Under the pieces are notes generated by a model. The model was given only the letters and a program-made list of their open reading frames with translations. It was not told where the DNA came from and ran no database searches. Position numbers and translations under genes: made by a program. From assembly GCA_003260075.1 (NCBI GenBank), contig QLIY01000234.1, positions 62,001 through 126,000 on the forward strand: a DNA stretch of 64,000 nucleotides. Direction: 5' to 3'. Below are positions 22,466 to 36,000 of the stretch, one piece after another. Within the stretch, counting starts at the first letter, position 1; the number at the start of each line of letters is the position of its first letter. Origin of the DNA: Phallusia mammillata. Taxonomy: Eukaryota > Chordata > Ascidiacea > Phlebobranchia > Ascidiidae.

Positions 22466-24060
22466 CTATGTCAAGTCAAATCATTGGTCATTTTTTTATT
22501 GCAGAAATACGTCGTACGGAAAACTCGACAAAGGCACAGTTTGTCAGCGCTGATGGTTCAATAGTTAGATAGTAGCATGAGCGACACTGCTGCGAAGAAG
22601 GGCACGAACAAAACGCAGGAAGTTCAAGGGTCAAGAACACGCGCATTGAACAGGCACAAGCAGGTAGCCTACGTCGGTCCAAACAACAAATTTTTCGAAA
22701 AGAAAAATTGAACACGTTTGTTGAAACTATGAAGGAACATGCTTTTTATTGTAGTCCGCCAGTAATATAAGAAAAAGAACAGAATTTGAATCATTATATG
22801 GTTTGATAAGGATGAAGGATTTATTGTAAATGTCTTATTCCGCTTGCAAGCTGAAATCCAAGTTACACTGATGTTAACCACTTTTGAGCGGATAAGAAGC
22901 AATGAAAACGTCCAGGATTTGTAGTTTTGCTCATATGTTTACGTTAGCGCAGCGCGCCATGTTGAAAATCCAATCACGGTTAAAACGATGTATGCAGATA
23001 ATACGGAAACCTGCGGTAGTTGAGAACCACCGATTTTGCGCGGAAAGCCATAATCACCAGCGCTTAATGCGATTTGTGAGTAGCAGAGGCACCAAGGATA
23101 ACCTTCACGCCTTAGCGCAGAGGTAAATAAACAGTTACTCTAGCGCACGGCGTCATTAAACCACGCTGGGTAAACGTCAATGCTCAGGATTAACGAAACA
23201 GTCAGATTCCAGTCTAATGCGATTACATTAGCTGAGCCACTTCGCCGCAAAGGATTAATTGCCTGCTCGCTAAAGCAGGTAGAAATGCGATCAGTCAATT
23301 TGACGCAATTACTAACGATGGCATGTAAAGCATTTTTGCATGAGTTTTCTGTGGTAAGTACTTGACAATGCCATTGAAAGTACGACAGCGGTTTTTACAC
23401 GTGAAATAATGTTGGATGTTAACAGAAAAATGAACTGACATTTTGGTTTGGTTAAATTTAGAATCAAATTCCCCATGCCTGCAACTTTATGCCGAATATT
23501 TATGTGGATTTATTGGTAATTATAAAAGGTTACACTACTAAAGCGGGTTGGACAACCATCTTTGTAAATTCAACCGTATTACGTTAAGTTTTTGTGGCAT
23601 TTACCAATTTTTGTATTGCAAAAAAAGTGTGAACGGTTGACTTCATGAAGCTCGTTAGCGAACCCACATTTTGTAGTGCAAAGTTGTGAGCAAGTGAAGT
23701 GAACGCACAATTTTTGACATGGCACTAGCATTCAAAGAACCTTAGAGTAGACCAGGGTCACATTGCTAACGGCATAAAGCAGCAGTGACGACAAAAAAAT
23801 ACGAAAAACGCAAATCGTGGAACTATTACAATGCGCAAATACAAAAGACAAGCTTGTAAAAACTCACAATTGAGTACTAAAACACAAGAAAAAGACACAG
23901 GGTTAAGACGCGGTAACCAGAAAGAAGGGACCACATGGGGTTAAAGTGTTAAACCTACTTAAAAGATCGGGGTCGTGGATTAAATTATGACTCGCCTCTC
24001 AGGAAGACGCCAGTACTTGCTACAAGGCTACCTTGTTTTGCACTTGAATGTTGTCTTTAC
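22466..24060. other. Intergenic region between FBXO36 and the VGLL4/Tgi gene
   Basis: No supportable gene. A strong plus-strand donor (ctgtg|gtaagtact) occurs near 23353 after an open frame with no recognised motif. Minus-strand AATAAA signals near 22815 and 23510 could serve the VGLL4/Tgi transcript. Confidence 0.35.
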
Positions 24061-24606
24061 TCACGTTTCAAGTCCGGATAGATACCTTGATTTTGCTCTA
24101 ATCTGATCCTGAATTTCATGTTGGCCGTCATTTGACCCCTGTCGAGGGGGTGGAGACGACTTCGCGGCCGCACTCTGGGGTGAATAAGGGGGAGGTACGG
24201 TAGCGGTGGGGCTTCCCCCATACGACGAGGATGCGATAGTGTACGGCGGGGGCTGCTTGGAACCCGGGGAAGTACCAGGGTGTCTTTGCGCGTCGTGTTC
24301 TGGGTAGTGCAGTTCCTTAACCGGAGACTGCGTGCTCCGGCAGTTTAAGGCCGGTGCGCTGGGCGCTTGGTACCCCGGGATTCGCGCCTTGTTTTCCGGC
24401 ACAAACTTGTTCGTGTAGCCGAGCTCAACCTTGCTTGGCGGTGGGGATGATCGGTCGCTCCTAATACTGCTGCTTGAATTGCTGCTGTATGTCCTCGATG
24501 CCGGTTCGGCCTGTGGAGCCTCTGGGTAGACAATACGACTTGCCTTTACTGTCTTATTTCCGTTAGGTGGTAGCTTCCCGCTCTGAGCATACAACAGATG
24601 CCTGCT

Positions 24607-24686
<80 letters not shown>

Positions 24687-27600
24687 GGGGGAATACCCAC
24701 ATGCTGGGCAGGGGGCATAGAAATATCCCCGCGGAAGGGGGCTGGGGCTTCACGGCGCTCCGTTGCTTCTGGTGCCTCGGGGGACGAAGGCTTGTTATTG
24801 GGTTTGAGTCTACTCCAAACATCGCCACCTAGAGCCTTCTGGAAGTGGTCGTCCACAGAGCTAGTGATGTTGACGATCTGTTGATGGGCCGGAGGTTCAA
24901 CTTCCTTTTTGTAATTCCCGCCCAGTGATCTGCGGAAATGCTCATCTATGTTTGCTGCAGCATTTGGATCTGCAAAGTTAAAAATCGTTTTAGATTGTTT
25001 TGAAAACAGTGGAATATAGTTTTGTTGAAACTGACATGAATTGTTGGCTATTTAAACTCTTTCGTGGCATTGTTTTTTGTTTCAGTGTTTCATTAAATTA
25101 AATTTAAACCCTTATTTTCAGTGCCTGTGTGTTAACCAATAAGCTAACTAGGATTGATACTGTACAACTTCACATGTCTAATTATTACTTAAGTACATTT
25201 GAAAAAGGTTAAACCACGAAATTAGCGTCGGACAAAAAAAGTAAAAACAATACCATCCTCCTCAAATGGGAGTGGATAAAATCTCAAACAAACCAACAAA
25301 ATTAAAACTTGTCTTATATTCACTAAGCTTCTACAGTCACACAGAATATACACAGCAGGTTGAGCGGTTAGCGTGTAAGATAGGGGCGATTTAGACCATC
25401 AAAAAACAGCGCAATTAGCGGCGACTTCACACATACGCAGAGCGCCGTAAAACTCAATTAAATCACAGCGCAAAGCCGCAACAGAAACGAACAACGCTTG
25501 ATCAAGCTGCCAAGTTGAACTCCAAACGCCAAACCGCGTTGTAAGCAGCGACAGGGATGGGCTGCCAGTTGATGTGGTGCGAGCAGCTCTCGGAGCACGA
25601 GATACGTTATTAACTCACTTTTACGGGGACCAACTCCCCAGACACAGATGATCTATCGACACTCTGTAATATCAGTCGCGCCGCGTATTACGCTCCCTCA
25701 CGCGTATCAAAGTCGCGAGCAGGCGTCGTATGTTTTAATGTTAAGTGTCTGTTAATTTGCGCGTTGCCCGTCCGCTGGGACCAAGCACGCGATATTTATG
25801 ATAAAACGCACGATGTACTTCAGTTTAGCGGGTTACCGAACCAGCTTTAGGGAGCCAACCGTATCGATATTTTTCAAATAAGATAGTGTTGTTTTTAGCT
25901 ATGTACTCGGTTGGTAATATAATTTAACAAGATTGCACCAGTCAGAAGTAAACCGATTGATTTGCACAACTACCCAAAATCCAATTTTAACAACAACAAA
26001 AAACTAAGTGAAAAACTAAATGATAAAGATCTTAAAATATTCATTGATCGTTGAAAGGTTAACAGCCCCCCCCCCCGATTGATTTACACAACTACCCAAA
26101 ATCCCATTTTGACAACAACAACAAAAAACGAAGTGAAAAACTAAATGTTAAAGATCTTAAAATATTCATTGATCGTTGAAAGGTTAACAGTACATAAATA
26201 TGCACAAAGAAAAACAGATTTCGGATTGACGTGGTCGCTGATTGCAGACTCCAGAAACAGTTGTTTACCACCCAGTCTGGAAGCACGTAACAACATCAGC
26301 CAAACGACTATTGATTGTGGGGAAATTCTCCCAAACCATCTACTAGCATCTGTTTATCACAATGCAAAACGCACCAAATATGGTCGTGCCTTATCAGAGG
26401 TCTCTGCGGCGCAAAAGGAGCGGGTCTTAAAGGGGAACCGAAAAATAAATATAGTAAACCCAAGCCACAAAGCAAAAGGTTAAACAGTTTTACTATTTAG
26501 CCAATAACCACCAATTTAGGTTCATTAGGAAAGTGCACACCAACACACGCCTATTTAAAACGACTCAAAAACATATTTAAATGTAAATGCCCTTTAAGGA
26601 AAGTCCTTTTTTTCTTATCAGTTTCCCTGTGTTTGCGTGTGCACCACAGCGTGCAAAAATGAGATAAAAGCCCTCCTAATTTCAAGGGCTCTCACTAGTT
26701 TTTTCCTTTCACACAACAAAAAGCCCCGGAAAATTCAGAAGCAATTCAAGTCAAAGGGGGAAGTGGTGTCATTGGAGCGTGACCCTTTGTTCCGCATCGC
26801 CACCCACGCAGGTTACTACGCCATAAGGTTCTGGAACAGGAAACGCACACAATGGAGCCGAATTGAAGAGGCCATGAGCGTCGGATTCTCAGCAAGTTAT
26901 TCAGGACGCCTTAAACTCTTCAACCCAGCTTGAATAATGAAGAACCCATATGATTCGATATTTATGTGATAGGAGTTTTCAGGATGGATGCATTTTTGCC
27001 TAAAATGGTTTGTTTCGGCCAAAAGCAAAGTTGCACTTTCACACCGAGGCTTTTTATGCTTAATTTTGACCTGTAATAGCCTCACGAATAAGCTACTGCT
27101 TGCTGTGGTGTTTGTATGCAGGGTTACTAAGCGTCACAGCGCAATGTAATGTAAGTCACTTTAAAACACCTCAAAATATACCAAGACAATAAAGAACACA
27201 ACCAAAAGAAACGTAAAAACGTTTCGGCAAGGGCGTGTGCCATCCTTAGTGATATGAATTATATGCTACATCATTTACATCCGTTTATAAACACATGGTT
27301 AGTGACACAGACAATATGCGCATTCAGTGAATAAATTTCACAGCATAAGGACCACATTTCAAAAATACAAGGCAATTCTAACTTGTTGCACTTATGCCAT
27401 ATGTTTTGCCATAAACCAACGTGTGGGGAAGCTTAGTTCACAGTTCAGCAACAGTGTGAAACGGATACAGGGCGACAACATTTGCCAACAACGTAATTTG
27501 AGATCATTTCCAAACGTCTGGCGTCGGAGCAAAACCTCAACAGAATCGACCTTCCCGATTGCACTCGGCAATCCGCCAGTACGAACTGAATGAAATACAA

Positions 27601-30600
27601 ATGCAAAGACGGCAGGCGGCGGTTTATAGGCCAACCTGACCGCGATGTCTAGACTTTAAATCCGCCTTGACGCGTCTACGGTCGGAAACACATTCATCTA
27701 TTTGGGTTTGTAGCGATTGGAAGCAGTAGATGTATAAACTCGGGTGCTGTTAGCATCAACGCTTTCTGACATGAGTAAAACTGTTTGGATTACGGATTTA
27801 AGTTTAAAGGACGTGTTGTTTACAATTCGGGCGCGGCAGAGCGGTGCTTTTAACCTATAGCGGTGCACATTAGTGTAAGCTGACTTCGTAGATGGATTGA
27901 TGCGAAAGACTAAAAAAAGCGAAATCGGTAACAAACAAACTTTTATACGTTTTTGTGACTTTTAATGTCGAAAAGGTGTGCACAGCAATTGCGCTGTTGC
28001 AAGTCCAACATGGAAACAAGGCGCGCCATTAAAATTCCAAAATGCGTAGGTTATTTTTGCAAAAACAATATTTGTGGTTGCGGTGTACTCCTTCAGTTCA
28101 AACCATGGTGAGCTAGCAAAATGTTCACAGAGTCCAAAATGTAGCTAATGTTAGAAAATACTTTGCTTTCTCTGGCAATAATTGAAGCTTCAATGCTTGA
28201 TCAGTCTAAACTGGCCACTTAATAAAAACGTCAGTTGTTTGGGGACAATTATCACATAGCACATACAACGAATAGATTTTGAACAAAAATTTAAATTGTT
28301 TGTCAGTATTCTAAATTTATTCTGTCAGTATTTTAAATTAGTTTTCTTGTGTCAAAAGTCGAAGCAATTTTCTCCCAAAGTTATCACACAAACATTGATG
28401 CGACTTGTTTTGTCTCAATTCGAAGCACTCCCAAACTTATCACCTGACACAGTTATCTTGAATGATGGTCCCAAAAACACCAAACATACTGGCGAAGTGC
28501 TCGGTACTTTCGGTTCGCTTGGTACCACTTGAAAATTAAACTTTAATGGCAACAAAGGGTACAACCTAAGCTTTGGGGCTTTTTGAAAAGATATCTTTAA
28601 ATGCATACTAATTAAAAGATGTTAAAAAAGATCACATCCACTTTCTTGTAAAGTAAAAAACACTCTTATCATAGGTTTATCTAACTGAAAACAATTCGTC
28701 CCTTGATAGTTACAAAAGAGCATTTATGTTTATAGTGCGCAAGGCTAACGTCATTAGGCAGGGTGTAATTGCCCATGGCCCAACCAATGTGCACTTAGCG
28801 GTCATTTACCGGGCGTCTATCAAACGTGCGCCAACTTCACCTAAGTACACATTCGCCAGATAGTCTGACATCGCCTTCTACGTCATTTGAACGCGGGTGG
28901 TCCAGTAAATACTACGTCTGTGACATAAAACTGAGAGCGGAATGTTGCTTGGGTAAAAAATTGCAAGGCATGCGTGTTTTTTAAACCCACTGCATGACAT
29001 GCCTGGCATGTAACTGCGCTTGACACTGAGTGACAAGGTGTCAAGTGACATTTAGTGCTGAGTCTATTTTCAGATTTAAAAATTCAAAGTGATGTGGCTT
29101 TAATTTTAAAGTTCATAAGATTTTTTTCTAGTATTTTGCTGGTAACAAGTAAAGTACGTAGTTTAACCAGTGAAATAATAATGGTTTTTGGTAACAAGTA
29201 AAGTCAATAAAATAGTAATGATATCAGAGCTGTTGGACCAGACTTCATACTAGGTCATTTGTGCTTCAAATTCACCAACTTTCAAAGGGTTATGCAAAGT
29301 GTTCGGGCCGGCATGATTTATTACAATATCATTGTCAAAGTTTTCACAGTTTTTATCGACAATTTCCGACAAAAAATGATTCATTTACACAAAATAGTAT
29401 GTATAATACATTGGAGTGAGAAAACGCATTTCTCATTTTATGAGTCCGTGACTTTAGTCAGTCGAAAAACCACCACCCGTGTTTTCTATTCTCCACAAAA
29501 CCGGAATTAAATCTATCGTCCACAAATCAAAACATCGATTCACGATCTTCACAACAACGACGCAGCCGTCAAGGCCTATTTCAGTTTGCGTTCAAATGCA
29601 TTTGAAACGAAGCGCGTCTTAGCAAGATCATGAACAAAGGGAGAGAGTCAGAAAAAGGTTTTTTTTTTAAATTCGTTTAGTTTGTTCATTTTATCGTACA
29701 AATTACACAGTGTGACTATATCCAAACATCAATCTATACATATTTTACCCTGAAGGGGTTAATCGGATTCTTATTCAAACAGAATTTGCAGAAGGCCAAA
29801 GTTCAAAACGAAACTTTTTAAAACTAGCATAACATGTTTTATAACATACACAAAGTCAAAATAATCCAAAAACCACAATTTGAGCCTCTAGCACACCTTT
29901 CTTTTGTCGTTAAAAACCTGAAGCAGGGCAGACTTGTCAGTCGTCGCCGCAATTTATTTGTCAGAACAACGCAGCTTCAAGCAGCCGTCAAAACAACCCC
30001 CCCCCCCCCATGCATTTGAAACGAAGCGCGTCTTAGCAAGATCATGAACAAAGGGAGAGAGTCAGAAAAAGGTTTTTTTTTTAAATTCGTTTAGTTTGTT
30101 CATTTTATCGTACCCCCCCCCCCATGCATTTGAAACGAAGCGCGTCTTAGCAAGATCATGAACAAAGGGAGTCAGAAAAAGGGGTTAAATTCGTTTAGTT
30201 TGTTCATTTTATCGTAACCCCCCCCCCGGCCAAAGTTCAAAACGAAACTTTTTAAAACTAGCATAACATGTTTTACAACATACACAAAGTCAAAATAATC
30301 CAAAAACCACAATTTGAGCCTCCAGCACACCTTTCTTTTGTCGTTAGAAAACCTGAAGCAGGGCAGACTTGTCAGTCGTCGCCGCAATTTATTTTTCAGA
30401 ACAACGCAGCTTCAAGCAGCCGTCAAAACAACCTACTAAACGTCATGGAGTTCGGACCACCCAGATTTAAACATGCCCACTGGAGCAAAACCAGCATCAG
30501 GAAAGCCACAATTTAGCATACACAAAGCTTTCCGTGCAAAATCCGCCCGTTTGAAGGCGCAACAACTATAAAAGTGGAGATTACAATACGACCCAAGCAC

Positions 30601-33037
30601 CTGTCATTTCCGCAAGAAAAAAGTCTGTTTTTGCTCGGCGTTGAGAAAAGATTTCGGGTGGCTATGGTTTGCCTGGATAACAGCACACTTGTTTATAACA
30701 GGGTTTCCCAAACTTCCGTAACCAAAACTTTTTAGATATGGTATTGAAATGGAACAATCAGTTTTGTCTAGGATCCCAAAGCTTTTTAAACAGATCTGGC
30801 AGAGTTTGTATCTTTATTATGAGCTTCTCCAAAGGTGTTTTTGTGCTTATTGTGATAGATTTAAGTGCGTTTCTGATCTTTCGCATAAGTCTTGTTTAAT
30901 TCAAGACGTTTTCAAATAGTATTTAAGATTTATTTGCACAGAATGGCAACGCTTTTTCAACATACTGTTGTTTAACGTTTGCTTTGAAAAATAAAATTTG
31001 TTTTATGTCGACAGACTAGTAAAACATGCGTTTATTCTAAAAAAACACTTCCACTAAAAACAAGTCGTTTACACTTAACAGATGAAGTCAGTTATATTTG
31101 AACAGTTGCATCACTCTGTTGTTTTAACGGCGCGCCTTAGGATGACATCACGCAGTTCAAAGGTCACGAGAACCGCAGCCCAGTAAAGGCAAACACAAAA
31201 GGCGAGAAAGACCTGTCAACATTTCCAACGTTTCCCAGCCTGGTTTTGTCGATTTGTCAAATATTTACAGTTTCATGTGCTCATAAAAATCGCCCACACG
31301 ACCGGGTTTACGAAAGGGACCAAAGTCCCGTGTGTATTTACCTCTTTATGCGAATTTTACAAGAAACTTTACACAAGGATTCAGGCAACAAAAGGCTTTG
31401 GAATAAATGCTAGCACTAAATATAGGAACCTATTACTATGTAAACTCATTGTAACCTTTTCATGTTTGTGTTTTATAAGTTAAGATAAAAAGATATTATA
31501 CAAAACTTAACAAGAGAGAAAAAAAAGAACAATTGATCAATTGTATCACAGCTGACTCATTCCAAACAACTGCTGACGTGGCATTTGTGGCCGACCTGAG
31601 GTCAAGACTTTTGACCTAGAGCGCTGAGCATTGAGTCAGTGCAAATAAATGACTCACTACATTTGAGATTTGAACGCTAAGGGTGCCGCAGAAGCTGACA
31701 ATAGGGAAAAACAAATACGGAAAGCTATTTGTGGGAATATTACGAGGTATTGAATTCACAACAGATGAAAGACGTTGGACGTAAATTCGAAAAATAGAAC
31801 AAAGCAGGTGATAATCGCAAGGTGGTAAAGAATGGGCTCAGTTGTTTGCCTATTGGCATGTTTAAATCGGGTCGATACGTGTTTCCAAACTCTCGTTAAA
31901 CTTGCGGGCGGCAAAGATTTTATGTAATCATAAAAAACATGATGTCCTATACAAAATGGTTGCTACAAAGTAAGTTTTAAGGCAATGTTTTACGAGTAAT
32001 ATCTGCTGACCAGGACCATAACTCACCATTAAACTGAGTTCAACTTCGCTTGGAAGTCGCTATATTTAAACACAGAAATGGGGAAATCGCTAGTTGCAAA
32101 CGTTGAAGTGTTGTGCCTATTGGCAACGCGAAAACAGCTTTTTACCACGTCTTTTCGAGTGTAAAAGTTGACAACAAACAGACCAAAGCGTCCCTCGCCA
32201 CCACATGTTCCGATAATACTTCCGGAAAAGCACGTACAGAGCTCAAACGAAAAGCGTTTTTCCGGCTCGTATATCTACGACATGGCTGCGCACCGAAGAA
32301 TACACGGTCTCTCATAGGATGTAGAACACGTAAAGTTGGGTTTATCACGCCGCGGGCATTTTGCAAAGTCAATCTATTTATAATGCTTCATAGCAAAAAA
32401 CCTTTGTCAGCAAAATCCAGTTGCTTTAGTCAAACTGAAGTGGGAAGGACGTTTATTGGCTTCCCGTAACTTAAAAGGAAGTGAAGAAAATTCCCAAAGC
32501 AATTGCCAAAGGAAAATCCCTACAGAAATTTTACGCCCTACCGAAAACTGCGAAAACCGAAAACCCCTAACGTATACCACATACAGATAAGGTTCTACAC
32601 ATACATGGCACAATTTATCTGCTGTATGTTGGACTTTTTGGTGGCAAAAGTATCAACAAACCCTTCTTAAACCCTTCTAAAAAAGTAAAGCCCTAATAGT
32701 GAACGAGACATGCGTTAAACCGGAATTCGAAAACTTGTAACTCATATTCCAATACAGATCTCAATTTTCTATTTGAATATGAAATGAAACAACAGTGTGT
32801 AATTGACACCTGATAAAAACACATTCAGCATATACAACCGTCCAACCGTCATGTTTTTTTTTGGTTTTCCGCACTTTGAAGCAAGAGTAATCAAGCCACT
32901 GATGATCAAATTTGATCAGCTTACCAACCTGCATTGATTTCACGTTTCCTCTGTTTCACTCCAGCATCTTTTCCCGCCGCGTTTCGGTCTTCCTCGTCCT
33001 CCTGTACTTTCCTCTTCAACCGGTTCGCCCTCTCTTC

Positions 33038-33077
<40 letters not shown>

Positions 33078-36000
33078 ATGAGCGCACCGTATTTCCCCCG
33101 ACCTTCCCGCTAAACGTCGGCAAGTGACTCGCACGTCGCGCTTGCGGAGAAGCCGCTTCACGTTTTACCGGAACTTCCTGATATCCAGGCGGGGTCCTTG
33201 ATTTCGCATAAGCTCCGTATGCGTATGGAAGACCGGGGACCATTTTGGGCGCTTTGCTCGTCGCGTTGCTGCTGGCGGTCCCCCCCCCCCTTGCTACGTG
33301 CTGCTGTGGGACTGGTGAGTCTCTTGCCGCCAGTTTGGCTGCATTCTGAGCTTGTGCTCTGTGGTGAGCTTGGAGCATTGGATTGACAACTGGACTGCTT
33401 CGTTCTTTCTCGAGTAAATTCTGTCAAGAAAAAGCGCACGTCCAGTCATAAGGTGATGTGGCGATACGACTCTGAGCGATTGCTCTTCCCAATACAGACA
33501 AATACGGTTAATCGCTAAATCTATTTTACTGCATAGATTTAACCGCATTGTTAAAGTCTAAGTTTTTTTTGCACAAGACAAAAAGTATGCTGGAAACAAT
33601 AATGACAACTTAGTTAAAAAAAATTCAAATCAGCAAACCCTCGTACCTGCGTGTTTTGAGTGGCATGAGCAATCACCGACTGACGCAAAGCCTGTTGTTG
33701 TTGGGGCATCAGCAGAGCTATCGCAGCATAAGGAGGAATTCCAGCTAGTCTGGAATATTCAGCGAGTGCCGCGGCCTGAAAATTCGAAATTTCGTTTAGA
33801 TTATAATTGAATTTAAATCATGGGTTTTTAGGAAACCATCCTGCGTTAAAATATCTATGCCCTTTTGGTTCGCAGAAATATTGCTACTTATTGCACAGCA
33901 TCATAGTTTGGATACTGTGATTATTACCAATACTGATAAAGCATTGCGTTTAAAAATTTGGGAAACACTTTAGATCAGTGGTTCTCAAACTTTTTTATTG
34001 TCGGGGCCAAATGGTATTTTTTTAAGTGTGCAGGGAGCCGCAAAAAAACGATACCTTGAGAAAATCACTAAAGATTATTACTTTGAAAGCTAAAATAGCA
34101 ATCGTTGGTGGTTTTCTGAGGTCTGGTGCGGGCCGCAAAATAAGTAGTTGGGAGCCGCATGCGGCCCCGAAAACCGAGTTTGAGAACCACTGCTTTAGAT
34201 AGATGTGCATTTGTTATCATGCGTAGGTTATGTTTACAGTCATAATAGTAACACTAAACGAAATTTAAAAAAATGCAGACACATCACTCAAATAAATCAG
34301 GGCTTGATTCGACTAGGGATTCAGCTCAGGTTGAACTTTTAGATTCTGACTTTAGTTTGTACAAAAGGGACTTGATTCAGGCCAGCTTAGTAAATTTTCC
34401 TTGGTAAATAGCTTTCGGTTTTAATTTAGGCTTTGTTTTGAACAAAAAATCTTGTTCCAGGCTTGTACTTACAGGTTTGGTCCCAATTTTATGGCCCGTT
34501 GTACGATAATGAACATAACAACCTACACAGAAACAACATTAGTTACTTACATCAGCCGGCGCTGGGCTTCGGTAAAGTTGAGAAGTTTGTCCTGCGGAGA
34601 AGGCAGGGGCGGTAAAGCCTGCTATTGATGACTTTACACCAGCGGGGGCGTTCGGGTCAGCTTGTCGCAGATACGATTGCAGTGCGTATGGGGCACCAGG
34701 GAAACCACCCAGGGTCTGTGGGAACGCGTACGGGGGCGTCTGGGTCAAGTAGGATGGGGTTTCTTTGTCCTGAGCCGCTTTGTTTCCGGGAACAGCTAAA
34801 TACGGGTTCGCGCCCTGACTGTGCCGCGGTGGCATTCGAGACATTGGACTGCTGCTGCGACGGTGCGGGGATTTCGTAACTCGATTCCCGTCGATTTGGT
34901 GTTGCAGTCCTGGGCTTCGCGACTTCGGTTCTGGGTACGAGCTATCGTGTGAACGCTTTTTAGCAGATTTGTCGGCCGATAAAGAACGACCTGGAGATCT
35001 TTCTCGTGAAATTCGCCGACGGTCGCTGTTGTAGGGGGAAGGAGATCGTCTGTCTGTTCGGTCGTGTGGACCTTTGTATGGTGATGAGTACAAGTCTGAT
35101 GGATTTCGCGGCCTGAAACGAAAGGTTTTAGTAGTACAAAAAAATATATGCAAACTTATAACTTAAAACGTTGCTAAATATATGTTGTAAATAGTACTCT
35201 TTAACCTGGGATGTTAGGTTAACCCCAAAGGGTATACCAAAACATACACATGGGTGTATGAGCACCAAGGGAGAGGTTTCACAAAACGTTGTACAACTGT
35301 GAGTAATTTGTAACTTACGTTACACCACTAGAAAATAGTTTGTTTTCTTGAAAAATATCGCATTTGTAGGATTCTGACTAAGAATGGAAAGTATTTTCCT
35401 AGTAACGAAATCTGACGATGAATATCTTGGAATATATATATTATTTAATTTATTTGTATTTAATTACATAAACGGTGATCGTCGATGACCATGCTGCCTG
35501 TTGGAGGAACTTTCAGTTGTAGGATTCTAGCTTAAAATTTTTATTCCTTCTTTATAAGCACACCAAAAATGCTCCTTAATTGTTACACCAATTACATAGG
35601 TACCATGTGATTGCAGCATCAGTTACAAAAGGTTCTTGTAAGGAAAAAGTCTGAAGGACAATGCTTTACAATACACTACTTCCCGGCACTGCTGAAGTCG
35701 TTGTACCAGAACCAACTTTTCAAATATATAACCGTTTTAGGTGAGCATAAACCAGGTTTTGGTAGGATTCGAACCCGCGACAGCTTACTTATTAGGTATG
35801 TTTTTGATATATGACGAAAGACTTAATAAAGCCATGGGGTGACATATAAGTACTCCAGACCAAGTTCAATACAGTGACATGCAAATATATTTACATTTTT
35901 TCCTATATGCCCACGCATGACTCGATCTGTGCAGTATATAGAACTTGGATTTGCATACAGTTTTTCACATTCTTTCCAACTATACCCGCTCGTTTTAATA

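Larger units (their letters stand above)
24970..32928 (-). other. 8-kb last intron of the VGLL4/Tgi gene
   Basis: It is bounded by donor AG|GTTGGT (32928) and acceptor ttttgcag-like (24970). It contains allele-like duplications at 25958-26188 and 29594-30436. Open frames such as 26637-26933 and 32113-32469 on the plus strand have no recognised motif and no splice context, and are not called. Confidence 0.6.

Noticed and set aside
22902..23365. Plus-strand exons with donor-like ends
   Set aside because: No motif, no partner exon and no acceptor context; not enough to call a gene.
26637..26933. 98-codon basic open frame
   Set aside because: No recognisable domain; a random frame in an intron of the minus-strand gene is as likely.
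32113..32469. 118-codon plus-strand open frame
   Set aside because: No recognised motif; it lies inside the large VGLL4/Tgi intron on the opposite strand.
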